Shown here: positions 35,732 to 44,014 of the stretch, piece after piece
Position numbering within the stretch: the first letter of the stretch is position 1
Layout: every line of letters begins with the position of its first letter
Assembly: GCA_965247975.1 (NCBI GenBank)
Contig: OZ252050.1
Span: forward strand, 1,178,001 to 1,242,000
DNA: 64,000 nt
From: Taishania sp965247975
GTDB taxonomy: Bacteria > Bacteroidota > Bacteroidia > Flavobacteriales_D > Crocinitomicaceae
Direction: 5' to 3'
The notes under the pieces: model-generated
What the model was told of the DNA's origin: nothing
The model's database searches: none
Seen by the model: only the letters and a program-made list of their open reading frames with translations
Made by a program: the position numbers and the translations under genes

Positions 35732-37008
35732 AAAGAATCAAGAAAACTTAATAAGCTTCGATGTGCCAATTCAAACTCATCTATTGTCAAGCAATAAGGT
35801 GCATTAAAAAACAACACATTTCCCAACGGACGTAGTAAAATTCCATGGTCAACAAAGTGAGTATATGCCTTATCTCGAATCGAAGAAAAATAAGAACTTC
35901 CTTCATCTACAAGCAATTCAATCGCTAGAATGGTTCCGCATTGTCGGACTTCCTCGATTTGAGGATGGTTCACCAATTCATTTGCGAAATCTGAATTCCA
36001 AGCACACATTTGATTGATTTTAGTCCACGTTTCTTGTTGTCCAAATAAATCTAGACTTGCGCAAGCGGCGGCACATGCCAATGCATTTCCAGTAAATGAA
36101 TGTCCGTGTAACAGCGCTTTTGTTTTTTCATCCGAAAGGAATGCATTGTAAATTTCATTGGTAGCAACAGTCAAACCTAGAGGTAAAACTCCTCCTGTTA
36201 ATCCTTTGGAAAGACAGACAATATCTGGTTTTTCGGTGCATTGATCCATTGCAAAAAGCGTTCCCGTCCGACCCCAAGCTGTCATGATTTCGTCGAAAAT
36301 GACAAGAATTCCATTCTGATGCGCAAGTTTTGTTAATCTGTCAAGAAAATTTGATGTGTACATGCGCATGCCTGCTGAACCTTGAACTAGAGGCTCAACG
36401 ATCAGACAAGCAAATTCATTGGTTTTGAACAGTTTTTCGGCTTCTTGCAATACATTTTCTTCATTTTCTTTGGTCGGGAAATCCAAAAAATCAACATTGA
36501 AGAAAAAATGCTCGAAAGGTTTGTTAAAATATCCACGTTGACCAATTGACATCGCTCCGAACGTATCGCCATGATATGCTCCATTCAGCGCAAGAACACG
36601 TTTTCGTCCTTTGTTTTGATTATGAAAAAACTGAAAAGCCATTTTCAGCGCCACTTCAACTGCTGTCGAGCCATCGTCAGAAAAGAATACTTTTTGAAAT
36701 TTAGAAGGAAGCAATTTGCAAACCCTTGTCGCCAGTTCAACAGCTTTTGGATGTGTAGCTCCTGCAAAAATGGTGTGATCAAGTTTGGAGAATTGTTTAG
36801 TAATTGCCTGACCAATGTGATCATTTCCATGACCATGCACATTGACCCACCAAGAAGAATTAACATCAAGGTATTTTTTCCCATCGGCACTAAACAACCA
36901 AGAATCTTTTGCAGCAATTATTTCCAAACGATTTTTTTCTGTTTTCATTTGGGTGAAAGGATGCCAAACGTGAGCCTGATCTAATTCTGAAAGTGATTTT
37001 TCTTGCAT
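35728..37008 (-). CDS. bioA: Adenosylmethionine--8-amino-7-oxononanoate aminotransferase
   Basis: 426 aa, class III aminotransferase. VWHPFTQM at the N-terminus, SSWWVNVHGHG, HTIFAGATHP, SDDGSTAVEVALKMA, LNGAYHGDTFGAMS, FDEIMTAWGRTGT and the PLP lysine K268 in CLSKGLTGG are typical of BioA, which makes 7,8-diaminopelargonate with SAM as amino donor. Length is normal. Its last codon and stop lie within the edge of the 91-bp repeat array. The -7 box TAAATTTG lies only 5 bp before the start, suggesting a leaderless transcript. bioD lies about 430 bp further on the same strand, with a DUF1801 gene of opposite orientation between. Confidence 0.95.
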   Translation of the reverse strand: MQEKSLSELDQAHVWHPFTQMKTEKNRLEIIAAKDSWLFSADGKKYLDVNSSWWVNVHGHGNDHIGQAITKQFSKLDHTIFAGATHPKAVELATRVCKLLPSKFQKVFFSDDGSTAVEVALKMAFQFFHNQNKGRKRVLALNGAYHGDTFGAMSIGQRGYFNKPFEHFFFNVDFLDFPTKENEENVLQEAEKLFKTNEFACLIVEPLVQGSAGMRMYTSNFLDRLTKLAHQNGILVIFDEIMTAWGRTGTLFAMDQCTEKPDIVCLSKGLTGGVLPLGLTVATNEIYNAFLSDEKTKALLHGHSFTGNALACAAACASLDLFGQQETWTKINQMCAWNSDFANELVNHPQIEEVRQCGTILAIELLVDEGSSYFSSIRDKAYTHFVDHGILLRPLGNVLFFNAPYCLTIDEFELAHRSLLSFLDSL

Positions 37009-37012
37009 GGTG

Positions 37013-37020
37013 CAAATTTA
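37013..37020 (-). promoter_or_regulatory. Predicted -7 element of bioA
   Basis: TAAATTTG on the minus strand, inside GTTAAATTTGCAC, which is found identically before pheT. It ends 5 bases before the bioA ATG, so a transcript from it would start at or next to the start codon. No good -33 box is visible. Confidence 0.45.
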
Positions 37021-37120
37021 ACGAACAAAATAGGCGAGCTGTATTGGCAAGTGCAATTCTTATAGAAAATTCTTATTTTTGTTTGCAGACCAAATTAATA
37101 TCGAAATTAAACTTTTTAGA

Positions 37121-37462
37121 ATGAACGAAATCGACCAATATATTTCCACATTTCCATCCGAAACGCAACAAAAATTGAACGAAGTTCGTGCACTTATTTT
37201 ATCTACAGCACCAGAAGCAATTGAATCAATGTCTTACGGAATGCCAGCCTACAAATTCAAAGGAAAACCCTTGGTTTATTTCGCTGGATATAAAAATCAT
37301 GTAGGATTTTATGCGACTCCAAACGGACACGAAGCATTCAAAAAAGAACTTTCGATTTATAAACAAGGCAAAGGATCTGTGCAATTTCCGTTAGATCAAG
37401 ATATGCCAATGGATTTAATTAAACAGATTGTTCTGTTTAGAATTGCTTCAATAAATCTTTAA
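37121..37462 (+). CDS. DUF1801 family protein
   Basis: 113 aa. MNEIDQYISTFPSETQQKLNEVRALI, PEAIESMSYGMPAYKFKGKPLVYFAGYKNHVGFYATP and the KGSVQFPLDQDMP segment are the DUF1801 (YdhG-like) pattern, a small soluble alpha/beta protein of unknown function. The frame is open to 37079, but ATG 37121 matches the family start. It is divergent from bioA and its 3' end overlaps the convergent bioD gene by 26 bp. Nothing ties it functionally to biotin synthesis beyond its location. Confidence 0.85.
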   Translation: MNEIDQYISTFPSETQQKLNEVRALILSTAPEAIESMSYGMPAYKFKGKPLVYFAGYKNHVGFYATPNGHEAFKKELSIYKQGKGSVQFPLDQDMPMDLIKQIVLFRIASINL

Positions 37463-38054
37463 AAAGGTTGCTTTGTTCTAAAATAAATTCCTTTGTAATT
37501 CCCGCAGCCATTGGAATTCGTCCAAGAATTTTAACTTCCGATATTTGCTCAATAATTGACTCCGTTTCTTTGTTTTCATCGCCGACAAAGACGATTCCCT
37601 TAATGTTGATGCCTCGATTTTTCAGCACTTCAATAGTCAAAAGAGTGTGGTTAATGCTTCCCAAATAATGACGAGAAACAACAATAGCTGGAATATTCCA
37701 AGTCTTAACCAAATCAGCCAAAACAGTACCTTGCGCATTGAAGGGAACCAGTAATCCTCCGGCTCCTTCGATAATCAAATTTCCTAAGACATCAGGCATC
37801 GGAATACTTGAAGGAATCTGAACCTTATCCAGTTTCGCGGCAGCGTGGGGCGACATAGCTTGGTTCAAGCGATATGCTTCTCCCAAGACAATTACATGTT
37901 CGGTCAAATTTTTAACTTTAATCGAATCCGAATTGTCCAAATCTCCCGCTTGGATAGGTTTCCAATAATGCGCCTTTAGCGCTTCTGCAATGATTGCCGA
38001 AACAACTGTTTTTCCTACGTCGGTTGAGATTCCTGTGATGAAATATGTGCTCAT
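37437..38054 (-). CDS. bioD: Dethiobiotin synthetase
   Basis: 205 aa. P-loop GISTDVGKTVVSA at the N-terminus, KPIQAGDLDNSD, the Mg/substrate segment EGAGGLLVPF, and VVSRHYLGSINHTLLT identify BioD, which closes the ureido ring of dethiobiotin from diaminopelargonate, CO2 and ATP. The C-terminal coding region overlaps the convergent DUF1801 gene. An 8-bp-period repeat tract begins 4 bp upstream of its start. With bioA it supplies the two middle steps; bioB, bioF, bioC and bioH are not in the window. Confidence 0.94.
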   Translation of the reverse strand: MSTYFITGISTDVGKTVVSAIIAEALKAHYWKPIQAGDLDNSDSIKVKNLTEHVIVLGEAYRLNQAMSPHAAAKLDKVQIPSSIPMPDVLGNLIIEGAGGLLVPFNAQGTVLADLVKTWNIPAIVVSRHYLGSINHTLLTIEVLKNRGINIKGIVFVGDENKETESIIEQISEVKILGRIPMAAGITKEFILEQSNLFKDLLKQF

Positions 38055-38057
38055 ATT

Positions 38058-38087
38058 AATTTGAAGATTTCAAGATTCGAAGATTTA
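38058..38087. repeat. Octamer repeat tract next to bioD
   Basis: Three 8-bp units, TTGAAGAT, TTCAAGAT and TCGAAGAT (38061-38084), lie between the bioD start and the S23 gene end. It is one of three tracts of the same period in this area. Confidence 0.6.
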
Positions 38088-38119
38088 ACTTTGTTGCTGC
38101 TACGCGATGAAAATTGGGG

Positions 38120-38521
38120 TTATTTCAATTCGACTTTGTATTTGTTTCCTTTTAGTTCGGATCGTTTTAAATAGCTGATAAAATTACTTAATTGTTGCAA
38201 AATGTGAATGAGATTTGAGTTCAGTTGGTTGAATTCTGTTTCCTCAATTACACCAAAATCAACTGCTCTGATTAATTGCGATTGTAATTCGCCAGCGCTT
38301 CCCTTTGAAAAATATAAAAACTGGATTAGTTCTTTATTGCCTTCGCGCTCAAAACCTTCTGCAATATTATCCATTACACTTCCTGCGGTTTTAAAAATGT
38401 GATTTGTTAGATATCCCAAATTTGAGTTGTTTTTACTTTCGAGGATTGTAAAAATCTCTTTGTTTAATTTACGACTGTCTTGCCAAACTTTGGAGTCTTG
38501 AAATGATTTGTAGGTACTCAT
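38120..38521 (-). CDS. S23/IVP-type four-helix-bundle protein
   Basis: 133 aa. YKSFQDSKVWQDSRKL at the N-terminus, FKTAGSVMDNIAEGFERE, and QFLYFSKGSAGELQSQLIRA are the characteristic segments of the 'four helix bundle / 23S rRNA-intervening sequence protein' family. The family is named for ORFs in rRNA insertions and also occurs as free-standing genes, as here. Related proteins include the Avd accessory subunit of diversity-generating retroelements. No reverse transcriptase or variable repeat is in the window. The gene is bracketed by octamer repeat tracts (38058-38087 and 38573-38612), which looks like an inserted cassette between bioD and pheT. The function is unknown. Confidence 0.88.
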   Translation of the reverse strand: MSTYKSFQDSKVWQDSRKLNKEIFTILESKNNSNLGYLTNHIFKTAGSVMDNIAEGFEREGNKELIQFLYFSKGSAGELQSQLIRAVDFGVIEETEFNQLNSNLIHILQQLSNFISYLKRSELKGNKYKVELK

Positions 38522-38572
38522 TGATTTAAAAATTTTAGGTTGATACTAAAGTTAAAAACTAATATCAAAAAA

Positions 38573-38612
38573 TCCAAATTTTCAAATCGTCAAATCATCA
38601 AATTTTCAAATC
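38573..38612. repeat. Octamer repeat tract at the pheT 3' end
   Basis: Five 8-bp units: TCCAAATT, TTCAAATC, GTCAAATC, ATCAAATT, TTCAAATC. The tract runs into the pheT stop codon at 38611-38613 and lies upstream of the S23 gene. Confidence 0.75.
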
Positions 38613-41046
38613 ATCTCAACTCAGCCCCTAATTTCCCCTCTAGTTCTGCTCTGATTTTCTCCATCATCGCGTCAATTTGAGCATCTTTAAGCGTTTTTTC
38701 AGCATCTTGGAATTTGAAAGAAACAGCGTACGATTTTTTGCCTTCAGGTAAATTTTTGCCCTCATAAACATCAAACAGTCCAACTTCTTGCAATAATTGC
38801 TTATCCGTATTGCGTGCAATTTCTTCGATTTCGCTAAACGTAACTTTTTTGTCTAAGAGCAATGAGAAATCGCGACGAACAGCAAATGTTTTCGGCAATT
38901 CTTTGTACACGATTTTAGTCATTTTCAGCGATTGAAGAATCACATCCCAATCCAAGTCCGCAACAAAAACATCGTTTTTAACGCCAAATTGTTTTTTCAA
39001 AGCACTTGAAACCCAACCAATTTGACCAACCTTATTTTTTAAAATTGAAAGTTGAACGCCATCGATTAAATCGGTTGACTTTATCGCCGATTCTTTCAAT
39101 AAACCACTTAATCCTAATCGCTCGAAAATGCCATTTACATAACTTTTGATGGAATAAAACGATTGATTTTCATTGGAACTGTTCCAATTTTCAACCATTT
39201 TCCGACCAGAAATGGCAAGAAATAAATGTCGATTTTCAGTATATTTTTCGCTGTATTTGTGGTATGTTTTCCCAAATTCAAACAATTTTAAATCTGGATT
39301 TTGTCTGTTTTGGTTGTGCTCAATAACTTCCAATGCATTGAAAATTAATGATTGACGCATTACGTTCAATTCTTGCGACAAAGGATTCAATAACTCCACA
39401 TTATGTTCTGGCTTCAACGTTTCTCCACCCAATTTTTCAACATAAGTCGAAGTGGTCAATGAATTATTCAATGTTTCTACAAATCCTTTTCCAACTAAAA
39501 ATTCAGAAATAACGGCTTGAACGTTTTCTGGATCTGGATTCGGGAATTTGCCTACAGACATATTCATTTTCTCCGGCAATGGAACTTTGTTGAAACCGTA
39601 AATTCTCAGGATTTCTTCTATCACATCCGCTTCTCGCGTTACGTCAACACGGTAACTTGGTACTTCCAATTGCGCTGTGACGTTTGATTCTGAAACAATT
39701 TTTATATCCAAATTCAATAGAATTTGAGTCACAATTTCCTTAGGAATATTTGCTCCAATCAATTTATTGCATCGCTCGAAATTGAATTCCACTTGATGTG
39801 TCAACGAAATTCCTGTTCCGATCACCTTTGGTGCCATGGAAATTGTTCCACCAGCAATTTCTTGAATCAGCAATGCGCATCGTTTCAATGCATATTCTGT
39901 TAAGGATGGATCTACACCACGTTCAAATCTGAATGAAGCATCTGTATTCAAGCCATGCTCTTTCGCCGTTTTTCGAACTGAAACAGGTTGAAAATAAGCC
40001 GATTCCAAAAACACATTTGTGGTTGAATCCTTAATTCCTGAATCTTTTCCACCAAAAACTCCAGCAATACACAAATGCTCATTTCCATTGGTAATCATCA
40101 AATTAGAATCAGAAAGAGTTCTTGTTACATCATCTAATGTTGTAAATGAATCACCATTTTTAGATGTTTTGACAACGATTTTTCCATTCAACTTGTCGCA
40201 ATCGAATGCGTGAAGTGGAGTTCCAAGCTCGCGCATCACATAATTTGTTGCATCAACAACATTGTTTATTGGCGATAGTCCAACAGCTCTAAGGCGTTTT
40301 TGAAGCCATGCTGGCGAAGCTTTTACTTCAACATTTTTTATGGTAAGTCCAGCATATTTTGGACATAAATCTTCATTTTCGACCGAAATATCAATCTTCA
40401 GCGATTCGTCTTGAACCTTAAATTCATCTATCGAAGGGAAATTGAGAGTCAAGTTCGCTTGTTCATGCACGTTCATGTAAGCAACATAGTCGCGAGCTAC
40501 ACCAATGTGTCCCATCGCATCCGCGCGGTTTGGAGTTAGGCCTATTTCAATTTCATAATCATCTTCAAGTTCGAAATAATTGGCAACTGGACTTCCAACA
40601 GTTAAATGATTTGGAAGCACCAAAATTCCATCATGCGATTTTCCAATGCCCAATTCGTCCTCAGCGCAAAGCATTCCGAAAGATTCAACTCCTCTAATTT
40701 TTGCGGCTTTGATTTTAAAATCTTCTTCAGGAGTTGGATGTAAAGTACAACCAACAGTTGCGACTATGACTTTTTGTCCAGCGGCAACATTTGGCGCACC
40801 ACAAACGATTTGTAGCGGTTCATCAGATCCAATGGAAACAGTAGTTACTTTTAATTTATCCGCATCTGGGTGCTTTTCACAAGTCAAAACTTCTCCAACC
40901 ACAACGCCCTGAAGTCCGCCTTTAACCGCTTCAATTTTCGTAATTCCTTCGACTTCAAGTCCAGTATCAGTTAGTATTTCTCCAAGTTTTTCGGGCGAAA
41001 CTGAAATGTTTGTGTAGCTTTTTAGCCAGTTATATGAAATCTTCAT
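38611..41046 (-). CDS. pheT: Phenylalanine--tRNA ligase beta subunit
   Basis: 811 aa, full length. MKISYNWLKSYTNI at the N-terminus, the EMAP/tRNA-binding domain (VVGEVLTCEKHPDADKLKVTTV), the B3/B4 editing region (LRAVGLSPINNVVDATNYVMRELG, HAFDCDKLNG), the B5 domain, the catalytic-like core, and the C-terminal anticodon-binding FDX-ACB domain (KELPKTFAVRRDFSLLLD ... KSYAVSFKFQDAEKTL) are all present. It is the beta subunit of the cytoplasmic heterotetramer that charges tRNA-Phe; pheS is not in the window, as is common in this phylum. Octamer repeats touch its stop codon and occur again upstream of its start. Confidence 0.97.
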   Translation of the reverse strand: MKISYNWLKSYTNISVSPEKLGEILTDTGLEVEGITKIEAVKGGLQGVVVGEVLTCEKHPDADKLKVTTVSIGSDEPLQIVCGAPNVAAGQKVIVATVGCTLHPTPEEDFKIKAAKIRGVESFGMLCAEDELGIGKSHDGILVLPNHLTVGSPVANYFELEDDYEIEIGLTPNRADAMGHIGVARDYVAYMNVHEQANLTLNFPSIDEFKVQDESLKIDISVENEDLCPKYAGLTIKNVEVKASPAWLQKRLRAVGLSPINNVVDATNYVMRELGTPLHAFDCDKLNGKIVVKTSKNGDSFTTLDDVTRTLSDSNLMITNGNEHLCIAGVFGGKDSGIKDSTTNVFLESAYFQPVSVRKTAKEHGLNTDASFRFERGVDPSLTEYALKRCALLIQEIAGGTISMAPKVIGTGISLTHQVEFNFERCNKLIGANIPKEIVTQILLNLDIKIVSESNVTAQLEVPSYRVDVTREADVIEEILRIYGFNKVPLPEKMNMSVGKFPNPDPENVQAVISEFLVGKGFVETLNNSLTTSTYVEKLGGETLKPEHNVELLNPLSQELNVMRQSLIFNALEVIEHNQNRQNPDLKLFEFGKTYHKYSEKYTENRHLFLAISGRKMVENWNSSNENQSFYSIKSYVNGIFERLGLSGLLKESAIKSTDLIDGVQLSILKNKVGQIGWVSSALKKQFGVKNDVFVADLDWDVILQSLKMTKIVYKELPKTFAVRRDFSLLLDKKVTFSEIEEIARNTDKQLLQEVGLFDVYEGKNLPEGKKSYAVSFKFQDAEKTLKDAQIDAMMEKIRAELEGKLGAELR

Positions 41047-41071
41047 GCGTGTTTGAATGCTTTTAAGTGTG

Positions 41072-41079
41072 CAAATTTA
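41072..41079 (-). promoter_or_regulatory. Predicted -7 element of pheT
   Basis: TAAATTTG on the minus strand, within GTTAAATTTGCAC, identical to the element before bioA. It lies 25 bp before the pheT start codon. No clear -33 box is seen. Confidence 0.45.
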
Positions 41080-41147
41080 ACATTAATACTTTTTGATGTG
41101 TGAAATGTATCTTGTTCTTGTAGTTAGGAATCCATGAATCTTGTTTT

Positions 41148-41190
41148 TTCAAATTTTCAAATTTTCAAATCACCAAATCATCATATCAAA
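41148..41190. repeat. Octamer repeat tract between pheT and the MOCOS-like gene
   Basis: Units TTCAAATT, TTCAAATT, TTCAAATC, ACCAAATC and ATCATATC keep an 8-bp period (41148-41187). It is the same repeat class as at 38573-38612, on the other side of pheT. Confidence 0.7.
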
Positions 41191-41239
41191 TTTCCCTATC
41201 TTTGAAAAATCTTGTTTCATTTCTACTTGAATTATAAAA

Positions 41240-42613
41240 ATGACTGACTCAAACGCATATTTCGAAGCGCTTCGCTCGACTGAATATCCAGCTTTAGATG
41301 AACAAAATCACGTTTATTTGGATTTTACAGGAGGTAATTTGTGCCCCAAATCAATATTGGAAAAACATGTTAAATTGCTTGCCGAAAACGTTTTAGGCAA
41401 TCCACATTCTACAAATCCAACCTCACAATTGGCAACGAAATTGGTGGAAGATGTGCGTCAACAAATTTTAGATTTTTTCAATGCTTCTGATTACGAATGT
41501 ATTTTTACTTCTAATGCTTCTGGAGCTTTGAAAATAGTAGGAGAAAGCTACCCGTTTTCAGATAAAAGCTCCTTTGTTTTGACCAGTGATAATCATAATT
41601 CTGTGAATGGAATTCGAGAATTTTGCAACGGTAAAAGAGGGAGAACGGTTTACATTCCGATGAACCATGAAGATTTATCATTAAATGAAGAAACGTTAAA
41701 AAGTGCATTAAATTCTGCTGCTTCTGATACCAATAACTTATTTGCTTTCCCTGCACAATCAAATGTTTCGGGTGTAAAACACAATTTGGATTGGATTTCG
41801 TATGCCCAAGAACGAGGTTTTGATGTCTTGTTGGACGCCGCAGCGTATGTTCCAACCTCAAAATTGGATTTATCGCAATACAAACCGGATTTTGTTTCGA
41901 TGTCTTTCTACAAAATTTTTGGTTACCCAACAGGAATTGGTTGCTTACTGATTAAAAAATCCACCTTCAATAAACTCCAAAAACCTTGGTTTGCTGGTGG
42001 AACGGTTACCTTGGTTTCTGCTGTCACACAAAATAAATTCTTGGCTTCTGGTCATGAGCGCTTCGAAGATGGAACGTTGAATTATGCCAATATCCCGAGT
42101 ATTAAATTCGGTCTCGATTATATTAATTCCATCGGAATTGAGCGCATTAATGCACGTGTCAAAGAACTGATTCATTATTTGTATGACCACTTATTGGAAT
42201 TGAAATATCCGAATGGAAATCCTTTGGTCAAAATCTTCGGACCTTCGAATTTTGACCAGCGGGGAGGGAATATCATTCTCAACTTTTTTGACGATCAACG
42301 AAATTTAATCCCTTTCGCTTCCATCGAGAATTTAGCGAATGAACGTACAATTTCAATTCGCTCTGGTTGTTTTTGCAATCCAGGAATTGACGAAGCAAAT
42401 AATTGCATCTCTCAAGAAGAAATGTCAAACTATTTTGCATCCAAAACTGCTGGTGATTACTACGATTTAATTGCATTCACAGGGAAAATTCGAGGTGCAA
42501 TTCGCGTATCTGTAGGGATCGCAACGAATCATGCAGATCTTGATCGTTTTGTTGAATTTGCGAAATCGATTTTAGAGTTGGAAATTAAAAAGGCGAATTT
42601 TGTTTTAGTATAG
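41240..42613 (+). CDS. Class V aminotransferase, MOCOS N-terminal-like / cysteine desulfurase-like
   Basis: 457 aa, PLP-dependent. YLDFTGGNLCPKSILEKH, NVLGNPHSTNPTS, FTSNASGALKIVGESYPF, DNHNSVNGIR, PLP lysine K225 in SFYKIFGYPTGIGCLLI, and C377/C379 in SIRSGCFCNPGI match the NifS-like domain of molybdenum cofactor sulfurase (MOCOS). In MOCOS this domain forms a persulfide from cysteine; here the C-terminal MOSC domain is absent. A cysteine desulfurase or lyase role is likely, but no molybdenum-cofactor gene is near. It is divergent from pheT with 193 bp between. Confidence 0.78.
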   Translation: MTDSNAYFEALRSTEYPALDEQNHVYLDFTGGNLCPKSILEKHVKLLAENVLGNPHSTNPTSQLATKLVEDVRQQILDFFNASDYECIFTSNASGALKIVGESYPFSDKSSFVLTSDNHNSVNGIREFCNGKRGRTVYIPMNHEDLSLNEETLKSALNSAASDTNNLFAFPAQSNVSGVKHNLDWISYAQERGFDVLLDAAAYVPTSKLDLSQYKPDFVSMSFYKIFGYPTGIGCLLIKKSTFNKLQKPWFAGGTVTLVSAVTQNKFLASGHERFEDGTLNYANIPSIKFGLDYINSIGIERINARVKELIHYLYDHLLELKYPNGNPLVKIFGPSNFDQRGGNIILNFFDDQRNLIPFASIENLANERTISIRSGCFCNPGIDEANNCISQEEMSNYFASKTAGDYYDLIAFTGKIRGAIRVSVGIATNHADLDRFVEFAKSILELEIKKANFVLV

Positions 42614-42766
42614 TCAAAATTATTGCCTTCAATGGTCAAATTGTTTTTGTCCAGTTAAATTTTTCGTTATCAACAACTCAAATGATCACGCAACATTTCT
42701 AATTCTTTGATTTCATAAAATTATTTTTTTGCAACATAATCGAACATTTTTTACGTTTAATATAAG

Positions 42767-43252
42767 ATGAATAAACTTCTTTATTTGGTCTTAGGCTGTT
42801 CGATTTTCTTGCTTTCCTTTTCTTCGCTTCGAAAGAGAAAAATAAAAATTGAAGGAACTTGGAAAATACAAACCTTATTGCGTGGCACGGATACTGTGTC
42901 CGCATGCGAGTCCATGATTCCTACCCACCGATTTACGTCTAAGACACTAGGCTTCAAGGGTCAAATGAAAGAAGATTCAGAATACATTGCTTCTTGTGCA
43001 CGTGGGACGTTTTCGATATTATATAGTTTTCGATTGAACATAACATCCAAAGTCTACAATAATAGCAGGGTAATTCTGTGCTTGAATAATGATTTCGACA
43101 TAAGACCTATGGAAACTGGTACTTATTTATTTCAAAACGATACACTAAATTTAGTTGAAGGCAAAATGAACTTCATTTACGATTCTGAGAATAATACACT
43201 AACTAATTTTAATCCGAAAAATAACTATCGGTTGATATTGTTCAAAGACTAA
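42767..43252 (+). CDS. Small exported hypothetical protein, lipocalin-like
   Basis: 161 aa. An N-terminal hydrophobic segment (about 4-18) with VLGC is a weak lipobox, so it may be a lipoprotein or a Sec-exported protein. The rest (IEGTWKIQTLLRG ... MNFIYDSENNTLTNFNPKNNYRLILFK) has the G-x-W start and beta pattern of small lipocalin-like domains common in Bacteroidota. I recognise no specific family. It stands alone between a MOCOS-like gene and the RAYT gene; 153 bp upstream are non-coding and A/T-rich. Confidence 0.6.
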   Translation: MNKLLYLVLGCSIFLLSFSSLRKRKIKIEGTWKIQTLLRGTDTVSACESMIPTHRFTSKTLGFKGQMKEDSEYIASCARGTFSILYSFRLNITSKVYNNSRVILCLNNDFDIRPMETGTYLFQNDTLNLVEGKMNFIYDSENNTLTNFNPKNNYRLILFKD

Positions 43253-43367
43253 TTCGAATTTAAAGATTATCTTTTCCCAAGAAAAAACACCCTCAAGAAA
43301 CCTTAAACCCTGAAATTGAATCGAAATTTCATCTGCAAGAATTTGTCAGGAAAAAAAATAGAATTAT

Positions 43368-43397
43368 ATTTAGGTAACAAAAAAAACCTACCTAAAT
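43368..43397 (+). repeat. Inverted repeat covering the RAYT start codon
   Basis: ATTTAGGTA (43368-43376) and TACCTAAAT (43389-43397) are perfect reverse complements with a 12-nt A-rich loop. The right arm includes the first two bases of the ATG at 43396, so the hairpin in RNA would hide the start codon. Confidence 0.75.
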
Positions 43398-43959
43398 GGA
43401 TAAATTCAAAAACAAGTACCACATCGGTTCAATCCGTTTGCAAAAATGGGATTACAGAAACAATGGATCTTATTTTATCACAATTTGCGCTCAAAACAGA
43501 GAACATTTTTTCGGTGAAATTTTCGATGGTAAAATGATGTTAAATGAAATTGGTCAACTGGCCGAAAAATTTTGGTTCGAAATCCCAATGCATTTTCCTT
43601 TTGTCAAATTGGGAAATTTTGTGGTGATGCCAAATCATGTTCATGGAATTTTGATTGTTGATAAATCGGTGGATGATATGGATAATGATTTGGTGGAAAT
43701 GTTGCAATGCAACATTTCCACAATGCCCATTACCATAAATGAACAAATGTCTAAAATCTCACCAAAACCAGGTTCAATTTCAACTATAGTAAGGTCTTAC
43801 AAATCTGTTGTATCCAAGTATGCCCATAAAATCAATCCAAATTTCAAATGGCAATCCCTTTTTTATGATCACATAATCCGAAATTCTGCATCTTTTAATC
43901 GAATTCAAAAATATATTGAAAACAATCCAAAAAATTGGGGTAAAGAGATATCGAAGTAG
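43396..43959 (+). CDS. REP-associated tyrosine transposase (RAYT, Y1/TnpA-like)
   Basis: 187 aa, single-domain HUH endonuclease. YFITICAQNREHFFGEI, the metal-binding HUH motif H81-V-H83 in MPNHVHGILIV, and the C-terminal catalytic tyrosine Y173 in IQKYIENNPKNW are all present. RAYTs are domesticated IS200/IS605 relatives that act on REP palindromes and usually are not flanked by insertion-sequence ends. The start codon lies in a 9-bp hairpin. A BIME-like REP pair is at 268-339, but its sequence does not recur near this gene. The radical SAM gene starts 55 bp downstream in the same direction. Confidence 0.88.
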   Translation: MDKFKNKYHIGSIRLQKWDYRNNGSYFITICAQNREHFFGEIFDGKMMLNEIGQLAEKFWFEIPMHFPFVKLGNFVVMPNHVHGILIVDKSVDDMDNDLVEMLQCNISTMPITINEQMSKISPKPGSISTIVRSYKSVVSKYAHKINPNFKWQSLFYDHIIRNSASFNRIQKYIENNPKNWGKEISK

Positions 43960-44014
43960 GGGTATTATCAACCTAATTTCCTTAAATTTGATTCCCCAAT
44001 TGTCATTGTCTCTT

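Noticed and set aside
43316..43537. A 73-codon frame overlapping the RAYT gene
   Set aside because: It is in a different frame from the RAYT, which has clear HUH and Tyr motifs, and its product resembles nothing.
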